A stretch of DNA of 64,000 nt. Source: Streptomyces sp. ICBB 8177 (GTDB lineage: Bacteria; Actinomycetota; Actinomycetes; Streptomycetales; Streptomycetaceae). The number at the start of each line of letters is the position of its first letter. Positions within the stretch are counted from its first letter, which is position 1. Below the pieces are notes generated by a model. It was given only the letters and a program-made list of their open reading frames with translations. It had not been told where the DNA came from and ran no database searches. This document shows, in pieces, positions 1 to 8,413 of the stretch. A program made the position numbers and the translations under genes. The stretch is from assembly GCF_003144095.1 (NCBI RefSeq), contig NZ_NSKH01000023.1, positions 995,620-1,059,619 on the forward strand, given 5' to 3'.

Positions 1-7
1 CACCCGT

Positions 8-640
8 GTGACCTGTGGCACCATGCTGGCCACCCCTTCGGACACGCCATACGGCCCGAGTTCCAGGAGACGTTCGCGCGTGCAGCCTTCCGCCGGACCG
101 GACCTTCCGCACACCCGCGCCACCGCGGCGCACTGGCTCGCGACCGGCCTCGGCGTCGCCGCCGCCGTCGCGATCTGCGTGGTCGCGCAACCCGCGGGCG
201 CCGCGCCCACCATCGCCCCCGCCACCGCACCCGGCGCCCCGAACGCCTCGGCCGCCCACTACCCCATCGCCTGCCACGGCCTGCCGGTCGACGTGGTCTC
301 CAAGGCCGCCGCCGACCTCGACGGCGACGGCCGCCCCGAGACGGTCGCCGTGGTCCGCTGCGACGCCCCCACCGGCACCCCGCCCAGTGGCGTCTACGTG
401 CTCGACCCGCCCGCCACCCCGGGCGGCCGGCCGCGCGTCGTCGGCACGCTGGTCGACCCCGCCAACAAGCTCAGCCTGCGTGACTTCACCGTCACCGGGC
501 GCACCGTCTCGGCCACCCTGCTCGGCTACTCCTCGAACCAGGTCCCGCGCTGCTGCCCGGACCTGGCGCGGAAGTTCAGCTGGGAGTGGAACGACGGCCG
601 CTACGTGGCGATCCCCGGCCCGCACGCCAACAGCGTCTGA
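8..640 (+). CDS. Secreted hypothetical protein
   Basis: I do not recognise the family. A long basic N-terminus is followed by a hydrophobic stretch (about residues 43-65, ending in an AxA-like APAGAAP segment), which reads as a signal peptide with export to the cell surface. The mature part contains a DLDGDGRPE segment resembling a calcium-binding or FG-GAP-type loop, and several cysteines, including a CC pair near the C-terminus, that could form disulphides. The start is uncertain because the gene sits at the window edge: GTG at 8, ATG at 23 and GTG at 80 are all possible. No neighbour on the same strand suggests a role. Confidence 0.55.
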   Translation: MTCGTMLATPSDTPYGPSSRRRSRVQPSAGPDLPHTRATAAHWLATGLGVAAAVAICVVAQPAGAAPTIAPATAPGAPNASAAHYPIACHGLPVDVVSKAAADLDGDGRPETVAVVRCDAPTGTPPSGVYVLDPPATPGGRPRVVGTLVDPANKLSLRDFTVTGRTVSATLLGYSSNQVPRCCPDLARKFSWEWNDGRYVAIPGPHANSV

Positions 641-763
641 GGCCCGTGCCGAGAGCGTCTGCGCGACAGGCCGGCCGGGACGGGCTGCGGCCCGAGGCCG
701 TTACGAAAAGCCTGCCGCGCCGCCCGTACGCGACCCGTGCCCGACCGGTCATCGCGGGTGAAC

Positions 764-792
764 GCCCCGGCGGTTCCCCGAACCGCCGGGGC
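764..792. terminator. Hairpin downstream of ferredoxin gene
   Basis: A perfect 12-bp stem (764-775 with 781-792) with a 5-nt loop lies 6 bases past the ferredoxin stop codon. There is no T-run, which is common for GC-rich actinobacterial terminators. It may also stop transcription of the convergent secreted-protein gene. Confidence 0.6.
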
Positions 793-798
793 GGCGCG

Positions 799-1098
799 TC
801 ACTGCGCGTCCGGCCCGTACACCTCGACGCGGTCGGAGACCCTGCGCACGTGGATGCAGTCGCCGGGACACTCCTTCGCGGAGTCCACCACGTCGGTCAG
901 CAGCGGCAGCGGCACGGGAACGGTCGCCCCCGGCTCTGCGCGCAACTCCTCGTCCTCGCCCTTGACGTAGGCGAGCCCGTCGATGTCCAGCTCGAAGACC
1001 TCAGGCGCGTACTGGGCGCAGATCCCGTCGCCGGTGCACAGGTCCTGGTCGATCCAGACCTCCAGCTCCTCGCCCGCAGCGCCCACAGCCTCGCTCAC
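799..1098 (-). CDS. Ferredoxin (single 4Fe-4S / 3Fe-4S type)
   Basis: Small cytoplasmic electron carrier of 99 residues. The sequence shows an acidic fold with Fe-S ligand pattern CTGDGIC near residues 20-26 and CPGDC near the C-terminus. That is the three-to-four cysteine layout of actinobacterial ferredoxins that feed electrons to P450s and other oxygenases. The GTG start at 1098 was chosen because it follows an AGGGA ribosome binding site and begins the conserved part; the open frame extends further upstream, but that stretch looks non-coding. It is transcribed away from the ARC ATPase gene. The same gene next to the proteasome ATPase is common in streptomycetes. No partner reductase or oxygenase is in the window. 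Confidence 0.88.
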   Translation of the reverse strand: MSEAVGAAGEELEVWIDQDLCTGDGICAQYAPEVFELDIDGLAYVKGEDEELRAEPGATVPVPLPLLTDVVDSAKECPGDCIHVRRVSDRVEVYGPDAQ

Positions 1099-1408
1099 GA
1101 AAATCCCTCGCCTGCCGTTCGTCGTCTCGCCCGGTCGTCCGGTCCGCGCCGTTGCGCAGGCCGTGCGTACCCGCCCGGGACGGTCCCGGAACCGCCGGGA
1201 ATAACGGATCCTGGCGGGTGTTGACCAAACTGACGATACAACCGGTCGCTTTCCGATGTTGTTGGGTGGGTATCTCCCTGACGTGGGGGCGCGCGCAAGG
1301 GTGAAGATCGGACACACCCCGACCGGGTTTGTGATCTAGGGGTTTCAACCCGCACCGGCCCAGGTAGGGTCTGAAAGCGTCCAGCTCCCCATGGAGGAGG
1401 TGAGGACC
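1099..1408. promoter_or_regulatory. Divergent ferredoxin / ARC promoter region
   Basis: This 310-bp non-coding stretch separates two divergent genes. On the ARC side there is a -10-like TAGGGT at 1365-1370 with a weak -35-like TTTCAA at 1343-1348 (16-bp spacer), and a ribosome binding site GGAGGAGG at 1393-1400. A short dyad (GGGTTTCAACCC) overlaps the -35-like site. No RNA gene is seen. Confidence 0.45.
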
Positions 1409-3175
1409 GTGGCAGCCCACGACGACGACATCAACCGTGGCAACCGGCCCGCACGGGGTTCGGAGGACCCCGCGAGCCAGGTGGCCTTTCTCGAGCAGGA
1501 AATCGCCGTCCTGCGACGTAAGCTCGCCGACTCTCCGCGTCACACGAGGATTCTCGAAGAGCGGATCGTCGAGCTCCAGGCCAACCTGGCAGGCGTGTCC
1601 GCGCAGAACGAACGGCTGGCCAACACCCTGCGTGAGGCTCGCGACCAGATCGTGGCCCTCAAGGAGGAAGTGGACCGGCTCGCCCAGCCGCCTGCCGGAT
1701 TCGGTGTCTTCCTGCAAGCGAACGAGGACGGTACGGCCGACATCTTCACCGGCGGCCGGAAGCTGCGGGTGAACGTCAGCCCGTCCGTCGAGGTGGACGA
1801 ACTCCGGCGTGGCCAGGAGGTCATGCTCAACGAAGCGCTCAACGTGGTCGACGCCATGGAGTTCGAGAGCGTCGGCGACATCGTCACCCTCAAGGAGATC
1901 CTGGAGGACGGCGAACGGGCGCTGGTGATAGGGCACACCGACGAGGAGCGGGTGGTCCGGCTCGCCGAGCCGCTGCTCGACGTCACCATCCGCGCAGGCG
2001 ACGCCCTGCTGCTCGAGCCGCGCTCCGGCTACGTCTACGAGGTCGTCCCCAAGAGCGAGGTCGAGGAACTCGTCCTGGAGGAAGTCCCGGACATCGACTA
2101 CGACAAGATCGGCGGCCTGGGCAACCAGATCGAGCTGATCCGCGACGCGGTCGAACTCCCCTACCTCTACCCGGACCTGTTCCGGGAGCACGAACTGCGC
2201 CCGCCCAAGGGTGTCCTGCTCTACGGCCCGCCCGGGTGCGGCAAGACGCTCATCGCGAAGGCGGTCGCCAACTCCCTTGCCAAGAAGGTCGCCGAGGTCA
2301 CCGGGCAGCCCCAGGGCAAGAGCTACTTCCTGAACATCAAGGGCCCCGAGCTGCTCAACAAGTACGTCGGTGAGACCGAGCGGCACATCCGCCTGGTCTT
2401 CCAGCGGGCCCGGGAGAAGGCGAGCGAGGGCACCCCCGTCATCGTCTTCTTCGACGAGATGGAATCGCTCTTCCGCACCCGCGGCTCCGGCGTCAGCTCG
2501 GACGTGGAGAACACCATCGTCCCGCAGCTGCTCGCCGAGATCGACGGCGTCGAGGGCCTGGAGAACGTCATCGTCATCGGCGCCTCCAACCGCGAGGACA
2601 TGATCGATCCGGCCATCCTGCGTCCTGGCCGGCTGGACGTGAAGATCAAGATCGAGCGTCCGGACGCCGAGGCCGCCAAGGACATCTTCTCGAAGTACCT
2701 CACCGCGAAGCTCCCGCTGCACACCGACGACCTGTCGGAGCACGGCGCCTCGCCCGAGGCCACCGTCGGCGCCATGATCCAGTCGGTGGTCGAGCGGATG
2801 TACGCCGAGTCCGAGGAGAACCGCTTCCTGGAGGTCACCTACGCCAACGGTGACAAGGAGGTCCTGTACTTCAAGGACTTCAACTCCGGTGCCATGATCC
2901 AGAACATCGTGGACCGGGCCAAGAAGATGGCGATCAAGGACTTCCTCGACCACAACCAGAAGGGCCTGCGCGTCTCCCACCTGCTCTCGGCCTGCGTGGA
3001 CGAGTTCAAGGAGAACGAGGACCTGCCGAACACCACCAACCCGGACGACTGGGCCCGCATCTCCGGAAAGAAGGGCGAGCGGATCGTCTTCATCCGCACC
3101 CTCGTCACCGGCAAGCAGGGCGCCGACACCGGTCGCTCGATCGACACCGTGGCCAACACCGGGCAGTACCTGTAG
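1409..3175 (+). CDS. arc: Proteasome-activating AAA ATPase (ARC/Mpa)
   Basis: Hexameric unfoldase that recognises pupylated proteins and threads them into the 20S core. Residues about 25-95 form a coiled coil that binds Pup, and about 97-225 form the tandem OB folds. The AAA module follows, with Walker A GPPGCGKT (273-280), Walker B VIVFFDE (344-350), and the second region of homology with Arg residues in ILRPGRLD. The protein ends in GQYL, the known tail whose penultimate Tyr docks into the alpha ring. Length 588 is typical. GTG at 1409 is preferred because the upstream ATG at 1391 overlaps the GGAGGAGG ribosome binding site. It is followed by a strong terminator, then dop, so it is probably transcribed separately from dop-pup. 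Confidence 0.97.
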   Translation: MAAHDDDINRGNRPARGSEDPASQVAFLEQEIAVLRRKLADSPRHTRILEERIVELQANLAGVSAQNERLANTLREARDQIVALKEEVDRLAQPPAGFGVFLQANEDGTADIFTGGRKLRVNVSPSVEVDELRRGQEVMLNEALNVVDAMEFESVGDIVTLKEILEDGERALVIGHTDEERVVRLAEPLLDVTIRAGDALLLEPRSGYVYEVVPKSEVEELVLEEVPDIDYDKIGGLGNQIELIRDAVELPYLYPDLFREHELRPPKGVLLYGPPGCGKTLIAKAVANSLAKKVAEVTGQPQGKSYFLNIKGPELLNKYVGETERHIRLVFQRAREKASEGTPVIVFFDEMESLFRTRGSGVSSDVENTIVPQLLAEIDGVEGLENVIVIGASNREDMIDPAILRPGRLDVKIKIERPDAEAAKDIFSKYLTAKLPLHTDDLSEHGASPEATVGAMIQSVVERMYAESEENRFLEVTYANGDKEVLYFKDFNSGAMIQNIVDRAKKMAIKDFLDHNQKGLRVSHLLSACVDEFKENEDLPNTTNPDDWARISGKKGERIVFIRTLVTGKQGADTGRSIDTVANTGQYL

Positions 3176-3191
3176 GACGCCGTCCGGCTGC

Positions 3192-3234
3192 CGGGTACCG
3201 GTCCCCACCGGTACCCGCGGCCGGACATGTTTTT
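3192..3234 (+). terminator. Intrinsic terminator after arc
   Basis: An 11-bp perfect stem (3192-3202 with 3207-3217), extended outward by CCGGC/GCCGG, is followed by TTTTT at 3230-3234. It separates arc from dop. Confidence 0.75.
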
Positions 3235-3335
3235 CCTGGTCGGGGCCGAAGCCGAGGAAAGCGCCAAATGATCTCCCCACCGCCCTCCTCGCGCTCTACG
3301 CTCTTCGGTACCGCGCCACGCGCAAGGAGGGCCGC

Positions 3336-4847
3336 ATGACCGTACGGCGAGTAATGGGGATCGAGACGGAGTACGGGATCTCCGTCCCGGGCCACCCGAA
3401 CGCCAATGCCATGCTCACCTCGTCCCAGATCGTCAACGCCTACGCGGCGGCGATGCACCGGGCGCGCCGGGCCCGCTGGGACTTCGAGGAGGAGAACCCG
3501 CTGCGGGACGCCCGCGGCTTCGACCTCGCCCGCGACTCCGCGGACTCCAGCCAGCTCACCGACGAGGACATCGGGCTGGCCAACGTGATCCTCACCAACG
3601 GTGCCCGGCTCTACGTCGACCACGCCCACCCGGAGTACAGCGCCCCGGAGGTCACCAACCCCCGGGACGCGGTGCTGTGGGACAAGGCGGGGGAGCGGAT
3701 CATGGCCGAGGCGGCCGAGCGGGCCGCACAGCTGCCCGGCGCGCAGCCCATCCACCTGTACAAGAACAACACGGACAACAAGGGCGCCTCTTACGGCACC
3801 CACGAGAACTACCTCATGAAGCGGGAGACCGCCTTCTCGGACATCGTCCGCCATCTGACCCCGTTCTTCGTCTCCCGCCAGGTCGTCACCGGCGCGGGCC
3901 GGGTCGGCCTCGGCCAGGACGGCGGGGAACACGGCTTCCAGATCAGCCAGCGGGCGGACTACTTCGAGGTCGAGGTGGGACTGGAGACCACCCTCAAGCG
4001 GCCCATCATCAACACCCGCGACGAGCCGCACGCGGACGCCGAGAAGTACCGCAGGCTGCACGTCATCATCGGCGACGCCAACCTGTCGGAGATCTCCACC
4101 TACCTCAAGCTGGGCACCACCTCCCTGGTCCTGTCCATGATCGAGGACGGCTTCATCGCCGTCGACCTGGCCGTGGACCAGCCGGTGCGCACCCTGCACC
4201 AGGTCTCCCACGACCCCGGTCTGCGACACCTCATCACGCTGCGCAGCGGCCGCACTCTCACCGCGGTGCAGCTCCAGATGGAGTACTACGAGCTGGCCCG
4301 CAAGTACGTCGAGGACCGCTACGGCACCGACGCCGACGAGCAGACCAGGGACGTGCTGACCCGCTGGGAGGACGTCCTGGGGCGCCTGGAGAGCGATCCC
4401 ATGAGCCTGGCGGGCGAGCTGGACTGGGTGGCCAAGCGGGAGCTGCTGGAGGGCTACCGCAGGCGCGACGGCATCGACTGGGACGCCGCCCGGCTCCACC
4501 TCGTCGACCTCCAGTACGCGGACGTACGCCCCGACAAGGGCCTGTACAACCGTCTGGTGGCCCGGGGGCGCATGAAGCGGCTGCTGGACGAGGACGCGGT
4601 CTCCAGGGCCCGTATCAAGCCTCCTGAGGACACCAGGGCGTACTTCCGGGGGCGCTGCCTGGAGCAGTACGCGGACGACGTGGCGGCCGCCTCGTGGGAT
4701 TCGGTCATCTTCGACCTGCCGGGCCGTGACTCCCTGCAACGGGTGCCCACCCTGGAGCCACTGCGCGGCACCCGCAACCACGTCAAGGAACTGCTGGACC
4801 GCTGCCGCACGGCGGAGGACCTGGTCCGGATCCTCTCGGGAGGCTGA
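3336..4847 (+). CDS. dop: Pup deamidase/depupylase
   Basis: Carboxylate-amine ligase-fold enzyme that converts the C-terminal Gln of Pup to Glu and cleaves Pup from substrates. The N-terminal GIETEYG motif (8-14) provides metal/nucleotide ligands. [12 protein letters not shown] (91-102) carries the Asp (residue 95) known as the catalytic aspartate in this family. An extra segment at about 40-75, absent from PafA, corresponds to the Dop loop. The 503-residue length fits Dop rather than PafA (453 here), and Dop and PafA paralogues can be told apart this way. The ATG start follows AGGAGGGCCGC. It lies 177 bp upstream of pup in the same direction, so the two may share transcripts. Confidence 0.97.
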   Translation: MTVRRVMGIETEYGISVPGHPNANAMLTSSQIVNAYAAAMHRARRARWDFEEENPLRDARGFDLARDSADSSQLTDEDIGLANVILTNGARLYVDHAHPEYSAPEVTNPRDAVLWDKAGERIMAEAAERAAQLPGAQPIHLYKNNTDNKGASYGTHENYLMKRETAFSDIVRHLTPFFVSRQVVTGAGRVGLGQDGGEHGFQISQRADYFEVEVGLETTLKRPIINTRDEPHADAEKYRRLHVIIGDANLSEISTYLKLGTTSLVLSMIEDGFIAVDLAVDQPVRTLHQVSHDPGLRHLITLRSGRTLTAVQLQMEYYELARKYVEDRYGTDADEQTRDVLTRWEDVLGRLESDPMSLAGELDWVAKRELLEGYRRRDGIDWDAARLHLVDLQYADVRPDKGLYNRLVARGRMKRLLDEDAVSRARIKPPEDTRAYFRGRCLEQYADDVAAASWDSVIFDLPGRDSLQRVPTLEPLRGTRNHVKELLDRCRTAEDLVRILSGG

Positions 4848-4977
4848 AAGGCGGCCCGGGAGGGAATCATCCAGGTGACCCCGGAGCGTTGAAGGGGTTG
4901 AACCGGCTCACCGGCCGGCCCGGGCCGCCGCGGCACGGGGCCACCGGAGAAACAGGGCCGATGTCGGACCCGGCTTG

Positions 4978-4983
4978 TAGGGT
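4978..4983 (+). promoter_or_regulatory. -10-like element upstream of pup
   Basis: TAGGGT, 41 bp before the pup ATG, matches the -10 form also seen before arc (1365) and prcB (5416). No convincing -35 element is visible. Confidence 0.35.
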
Positions 4984-5024
4984 CTGATCTTGCAGGACAT
5001 GCAACCGAGCGGGGTGAGGGGCAC

Positions 5025-5240
5025 ATGGCTACCAAGGACACCGGCGGGCAGCAGCGGGCGACGCGTTCCACCGAGGAGGTCGAGGAGACCACCGAGGACG
5101 AGCAGTCCACCTCGGACCTCAAGGAGCGCCAGGAGAAACTCTCGGACGACGTGGACTCCGTCCTGGACGAGATCGACGACGTCCTGGAGGAGAACGCGGA
5201 GGACTTCGTCCGGAGCTTTGTCCAAAAGGGCGGTCAGTAA
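5025..5240 (+). CDS. pup: Prokaryotic ubiquitin-like protein Pup
   Basis: Intrinsically disordered 71-residue modifier that is attached through its C-terminal side chain to substrate lysines and marks them for the proteasome. The sequence is rich in Glu, Asp, Thr and Gln. It holds the helix-forming ARC-binding segment (about residues 35-60, DDVDSVLDEIDDVLEEN) and ends in Gly-Gly-Gln. The terminal Gln means Dop must deamidate it before PafA can ligate it, as in mycobacteria and streptomycetes. The ATG start is preceded by GGGGTGAGGGGC. The 280-bp gap to prcB carries no convincing gene. Confidence 0.98.
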   Translation: MATKDTGGQQRATRSTEEVEETTEDEQSTSDLKERQEKLSDDVDSVLDEIDDVLEENAEDFVRSFVQKGGQ

Positions 5241-5415
5241 GCCGCGAGGACCCGGCCCGCGCGACGGGAGGGAGCGCTTCCGCGAGGAGAGCGCCCCCGT
5301 CGTCGGCGGGCCGCGCCGTCCCCCGGCCCGGGCGCGGCCGACGTCGCCCGCGGTACGCGGTCGGCGTGGGCCGTTCGGCTCCGGCTCCGGATGTGGATCA
5401 CCGCCGTCCGGCGGG

Positions 5416-5421
5416 TAGGGT
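5416..5421 (+). promoter_or_regulatory. -10-like element upstream of prcB
   Basis: TAGGGT about 100 bp before the prcB start, in the 280-bp pup-prcB gap. It may give prcBA its own promoter. No clear -35 element is visible. Confidence 0.3.
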
Positions 5422-5520
5422 CCTGGCGTACCGTGCACCAACCGCAACTGACGCATCAGAAGAGCTCAAGGACGACCCGGACGTCCCACGTCGGGCCGCC
5501 GCATACCTGGAAGGAAACGT

Positions 5521-6366
5521 GTGGAAGCCAACACTCGTAGCACCGGGCGTCTACCAGCTGCCTTCCTGACGCCCGGATCGTCGTCGTTCATCGACTTCCT
5601 GGGGTCGCACGCGCCCGAACTCCTGCCGGGCAACCGCTCGTTGCCCCCGGTGCAGGGCGCCGTGGAGATCCCGCACGGCACCACCATCGTCGCCGCCGTC
5701 TTCCCCGGCGGTGTCGTGCTCGCCGGTGACCGCCGCGCCACGATGGGCAACGTCATCGCGCAGCGCGACATCGAGAAGGTCTTCCCCGCCGACGAGTTCT
5801 CCGCGGTTGGCATCGCCGGCACCGCGGGCCTGGCGGTGGAGATGGTCAAGCTCTTCCAGCTGGAGCTGGAGCATTACGAGAAGATCGAGGGCGCCACGCT
5901 CTCCCTGGAGGGCAAGGCCAACCGGCTGTCCACGATGATCCGCGGCAACCTCGGCATGGCCCTGCAGGGCCTGGCCGTGGTCCCGCTCTTCGCGGGCTAC
6001 GACACCGACCGCGAGCGGGGCCGGATCTTCTCCTACGACGTGACCGGCGGCCGCTCCGAGGAGCACGGCTTCGCGGCCACCGGCTCCGGTTCGGTCTTCG
6101 CGCGCGGCGCCCTGAAGAAGCTGTACCGCAAGGACCTGACGGAGCAGCAGGCGGTCACCGCCGTCGTCCAGGCGCTCTACGACGCCGCCGACGACGACTC
6201 GGCGACCGGCGGCCCCGACCTCGCCCGGCGGATCTATCCGATCGTCACCGTCATCACCGAGGACGGCTTCCGCAGGCTCGGTGACGAGGAGGGCGCGGAC
6301 ATCGTGCGCGCCATCCACGAGCAGCGGCTCCAGGAGCCGGACGGCCCGCGGGCCTCCGTCCTGTAG
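5521..6366 (+). CDS. prcB: 20S proteasome beta subunit
   Basis: Catalytic subunit of the core particle, an N-terminal nucleophile (Ntn) threonine hydrolase. A 53-residue propeptide precedes the processing site HG/TTIVAA, making Thr54 the mature Thr1. Counting from it, Asp17 (AGDRR) and Lys33 (RDIEK) are both present, so the active site is intact. The 281-residue length is usual for actinobacterial PrcB. The GTG start follows GGAAGGAA. The propeptide is needed for assembly and is removed autocatalytically in this family. prcA follows after 59 bp, giving a prcBA transcription unit with alpha and beta expected in equal amounts (an alpha7-beta7-beta7-alpha7 complex). Confidence 0.97.
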   Translation: MEANTRSTGRLPAAFLTPGSSSFIDFLGSHAPELLPGNRSLPPVQGAVEIPHGTTIVAAVFPGGVVLAGDRRATMGNVIAQRDIEKVFPADEFSAVGIAGTAGLAVEMVKLFQLELEHYEKIEGATLSLEGKANRLSTMIRGNLGMALQGLAVVPLFAGYDTDRERGRIFSYDVTGGRSEEHGFAATGSGSVFARGALKKLYRKDLTEQQAVTAVVQALYDAADDDSATGGPDLARRIYPIVTVITEDGFRRLGDEEGADIVRAIHEQRLQEPDGPRASVL

Positions 6367-6425
6367 GCGGCGAGAGCCACGTGACCGGAAAGCACTCCGC
6401 ACTGACAGAAAGGGACGGATAGCCG

Positions 6426-7187
6426 GTGTCGACGCCGTTCTATGTCTCACCACAGCAGGCCATGGCGGACCGCGCCGAGTACGCCCGCAAGGGCATCGCG
6501 CGCGGACGCAGCGTCGTCGTGCTCCAGTACACCGACGGCATCCTCTTCGTCGCCGAGAACCCGTCCCGGGCGCTCCACAAGGTCAGTGAGATCTACGACC
6601 GCATCGCCTTCGCCGCGGTCGGCAAGTACAACGAGTTCGAGAACCTGCGGATCGGCGGCGTGCGCTACGCCGACCTGCGCGGTTACACCTACGACCGGGA
6701 CGACGTCACGGCCCGGGGCCTGGCGAACGTCTACGCGCAGACGCTGGGCACCATCTTCTCCAGCGTGGGCGAGAAGCCGTACGAGGTGGAGCTGATCGTG
6801 GCGGAGGTCGGCGCGGCCCCCGAGGACGACCAGATCTACCGTCTGCCGCACGACGGCTCCATCGTGGACGAGCACGGCGCGGTGGCGGTCGGCGGCAACT
6901 CCGACCAGATCGGCAGCTACCTCGACCAGCGCCACCGCGACGACATGACGCTCGCCCAGGCGCTCAAGCTCGCCGTGGACTCCCTCAGCAGGGACAACAA
7001 CGGGGGTGAACGGCGGCTGACCGCCGAGCAGTTGGAGGTCGCGGTGCTGGACCGCACCCGGCCCCAGCAGCGCAAGTTCCGCCGGGTGCTGGGCGGTGCG
7101 CTGACCCGGCTTCTGGAGTCCGGGGCCGCCGAGACCCCGGTGGCGGACGACGCCGGGACGGACGAGGACTCCACCGAGCAGGAGTAG
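6426..7187 (+). CDS. prcA: 20S proteasome alpha subunit
   Basis: Forms the outer gating rings of the core particle, receives substrates from ARC and docks its GQYL tails. The N-terminal segment with [20 protein letters not shown] is the conserved gate/H0 region. The body is a non-catalytic Ntn fold without a nucleophilic Thr. The acidic C-terminal tail ([13 protein letters not shown]) is typical and variable. Length is 253. The GTG start follows AAGGGACGGAT. Its stop is 19 bp from the convergent lacI-type gene, whose last codons form a strong hairpin that probably terminates this transcript. Confidence 0.97.
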   Translation: MSTPFYVSPQQAMADRAEYARKGIARGRSVVVLQYTDGILFVAENPSRALHKVSEIYDRIAFAAVGKYNEFENLRIGGVRYADLRGYTYDRDDVTARGLANVYAQTLGTIFSSVGEKPYEVELIVAEVGAAPEDDQIYRLPHDGSIVDEHGAVAVGGNSDQIGSYLDQRHRDDMTLAQALKLAVDSLSRDNNGGERRLTAEQLEVAVLDRTRPQQRKFRRVLGGALTRLLESGAAETPVADDAGTDEDSTEQE

Positions 7188-7206
7188 CCGCTTTCGACAG
7201 CGGTGT

Positions 7207-8319
7207 TCACCGTGGTTCCACCGGGCACGGCCCGGTGGAACCACGGATCGCCAACTCGACCGGCAGGTCGCCGCGTTGCGGGCTGCCGCCGTCGACCACG
7301 GCGAGCAGCGCGGCCATGCCACGCGCCCCCGCCTCGTCGGCCGGGAGCCGGACGGTGGTCAGTTCGGGTTCCACCGCGGTCGCCAGCGCCAGGTCGTCGA
7401 ACCCGGTGACCGACACGTCCAGCGGCACCCGCAGCCCGAGGCGCCGCGCCGCCTTGCAGGCACCCGCGGCGAGCACGTCGTCGTCGCAGACCAGGGCGGT
7501 CGGCCTGGGCCCCGGCGCGGTCAGCGCGTCGTGCGCGGCCCGCAGACCGCCCTCGACACTGAGCGCCGCCGCCCGCCGGGTCACCACGGCGCCCGGCAGG
7601 TCGCGCGTCGCCGAGTCGAACGCGGCGCGGCGGACCCGGAAGGTCCAGGAGTCGACCGCGGAGGCGATGTGCGCGATCCTGCGGTGGCCGAGGGCCGCCA
7701 GATGGCCCGTCACCTGCCGCATGCCGGAGGCGAGGTCGAGGTTGACGGTGGCCGCCGCCCCGCTCTGCGCCGGATCGCTGTCCAGCATGACCAGCGGCAG
7801 CCCGTCGGCGCCGCTCTCCCGGGGCGCCGCGGCCGCCTCCCCGCTGATCGCGGCCAGCGCGTCCGCCGCCATCGAGGAGGCGATCACCCCGTCCAGCGCC
7901 GCCCGCGCCGAGCCGAACGGGTCGCGGGCCGGGCCCACGCCCTCCGGCGACGGGTAGAGCACCACCCCGAAGTCGTGCGCGGCGGCGACCCGCGCGGCGC
8001 CGGTGTAGACCCGGGCGAAGTACTCGTTGGTGAGCGCGGGCACCACCAGCAGCGCGGTCCTGGTGCGGCCGAGCCGCAGGCTGCGGGCCGCGAGGTTGGG
8101 CCGGTAGCCCAGCCGCAGGGCGGTCTCCCGCACCGCGTCCGCCGTCGCCGGGGAGACCCGCCCGTGCCACTTGCCGCCGAGCACGAGCGAGACCGTGGCC
8201 TGCGAGACGCCCGCCTCGCGTGCGACGTCCCGCGAGGTGGGACGCGGGGTGGGCGGCACCTGCTGCTTCCTTCCGTCGGGCCCCGCGGTCCGTGGGTTGG
8301 ACGTGCGAGGTCCGCCCAT
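7207..8319 (-). CDS. LacI-family transcriptional regulator
   Basis: A DNA-binding repressor of 370 residues. The N-terminal helix-turn-helix begins at about TSRDVAREAGVSQATVSLVL (residues about 28-47), followed by the hinge and a periplasmic-binding-protein-like sensor domain. The ATG at 8319 was chosen because upstream residues run into the operator region. It is divergent from an MFS exporter with a 94-bp intergenic region holding two TACGTA-centred dyads, so it most likely represses the exporter and itself. The inducer is unknown. Its 3' end overlaps the hairpin that serves prcA. A LacI/MFS pair at this place in the proteasome locus is, to my knowledge, seen in other streptomycetes. Confidence 0.9.
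   Translation of the reverse strand: MGGPRTSNPRTAGPDGRKQQVPPTPRPTSRDVAREAGVSQATVSLVLGGKWHGRVSPATADAVRETALRLGYRPNLAARSLRLGRTRTALLVVPALTNEYFARVYTGAARVAAAHDFGVVLYPSPEGVGPARDPFGSARAALDGVIASSMAADALAAISGEAAAAPRESGADGLPLVMLDSDPAQSGAAATVNLDLASGMRQVTGHLAALGHRRIAHIASAVDSWTFRVRRAAFDSATRDLPGAVVTRRAAALSVEGGLRAAHDALTAPGPRPTALVCDDDVLAAGACKAARRLGLRVPLDVSVTGFDDLALATAVEPELTTVRLPADEAGARGMAALLAVVDGGSPQRGDLPVELAIRGSTGPCPVEPR
7210..7246. terminator. Convergent terminator hairpin inside the end of the lacI-type gene
   Basis: A perfect 16-bp stem (7210-7225 with 7231-7246) with a CACGG loop sits 22 bases past the prcA stop. It also encodes the last codons of the regulator (STGPCPVEPR). It is the only strong hairpin between prcA and the opposing gene, so it likely terminates both. 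Confidence 0.65.
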
Positions 8320-8320
8320 G

Positions 8321-8351
8321 CTACGTATGACACGATCGACGTTATACGTAA
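8321..8351. promoter_or_regulatory. Candidate LacI-type operator pair
   Basis: CTACGTATGA (8321-8330) and TTATACGTAA (8342-8351) are inverted copies matching at 8 of 10 positions, each centred on TACGTA, 21 bp centre to centre. They lie between the divergent regulator start (8319) and the exporter start (8414), where an autoregulatory LacI operator is expected. Confidence 0.55.
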
Positions 8352-8413
8352 AACCTCGCGTGGGTGAGCCGCGCACGACACCGCGGGCACGGGCTCGCGG
8401 GAACGGGGAGGAC

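Noticed and set aside
1001..3280. A long minus-strand open frame of about 760 codons opposite arc
   Set aside because: It is a shadow frame of GC-rich coding sequence: it is low in complexity, rich in Leu/Val/Gly/Asp/Arg, and covers arc, which has clear AAA motifs. Similar shadows lie opposite dop, pafA, the helicase, pheT and icd.
5366..5569. A 67-codon open frame between pup and prcB
   Set aside because: It runs into the prcB start, has no recognisable domain and no good ribosome binding site.
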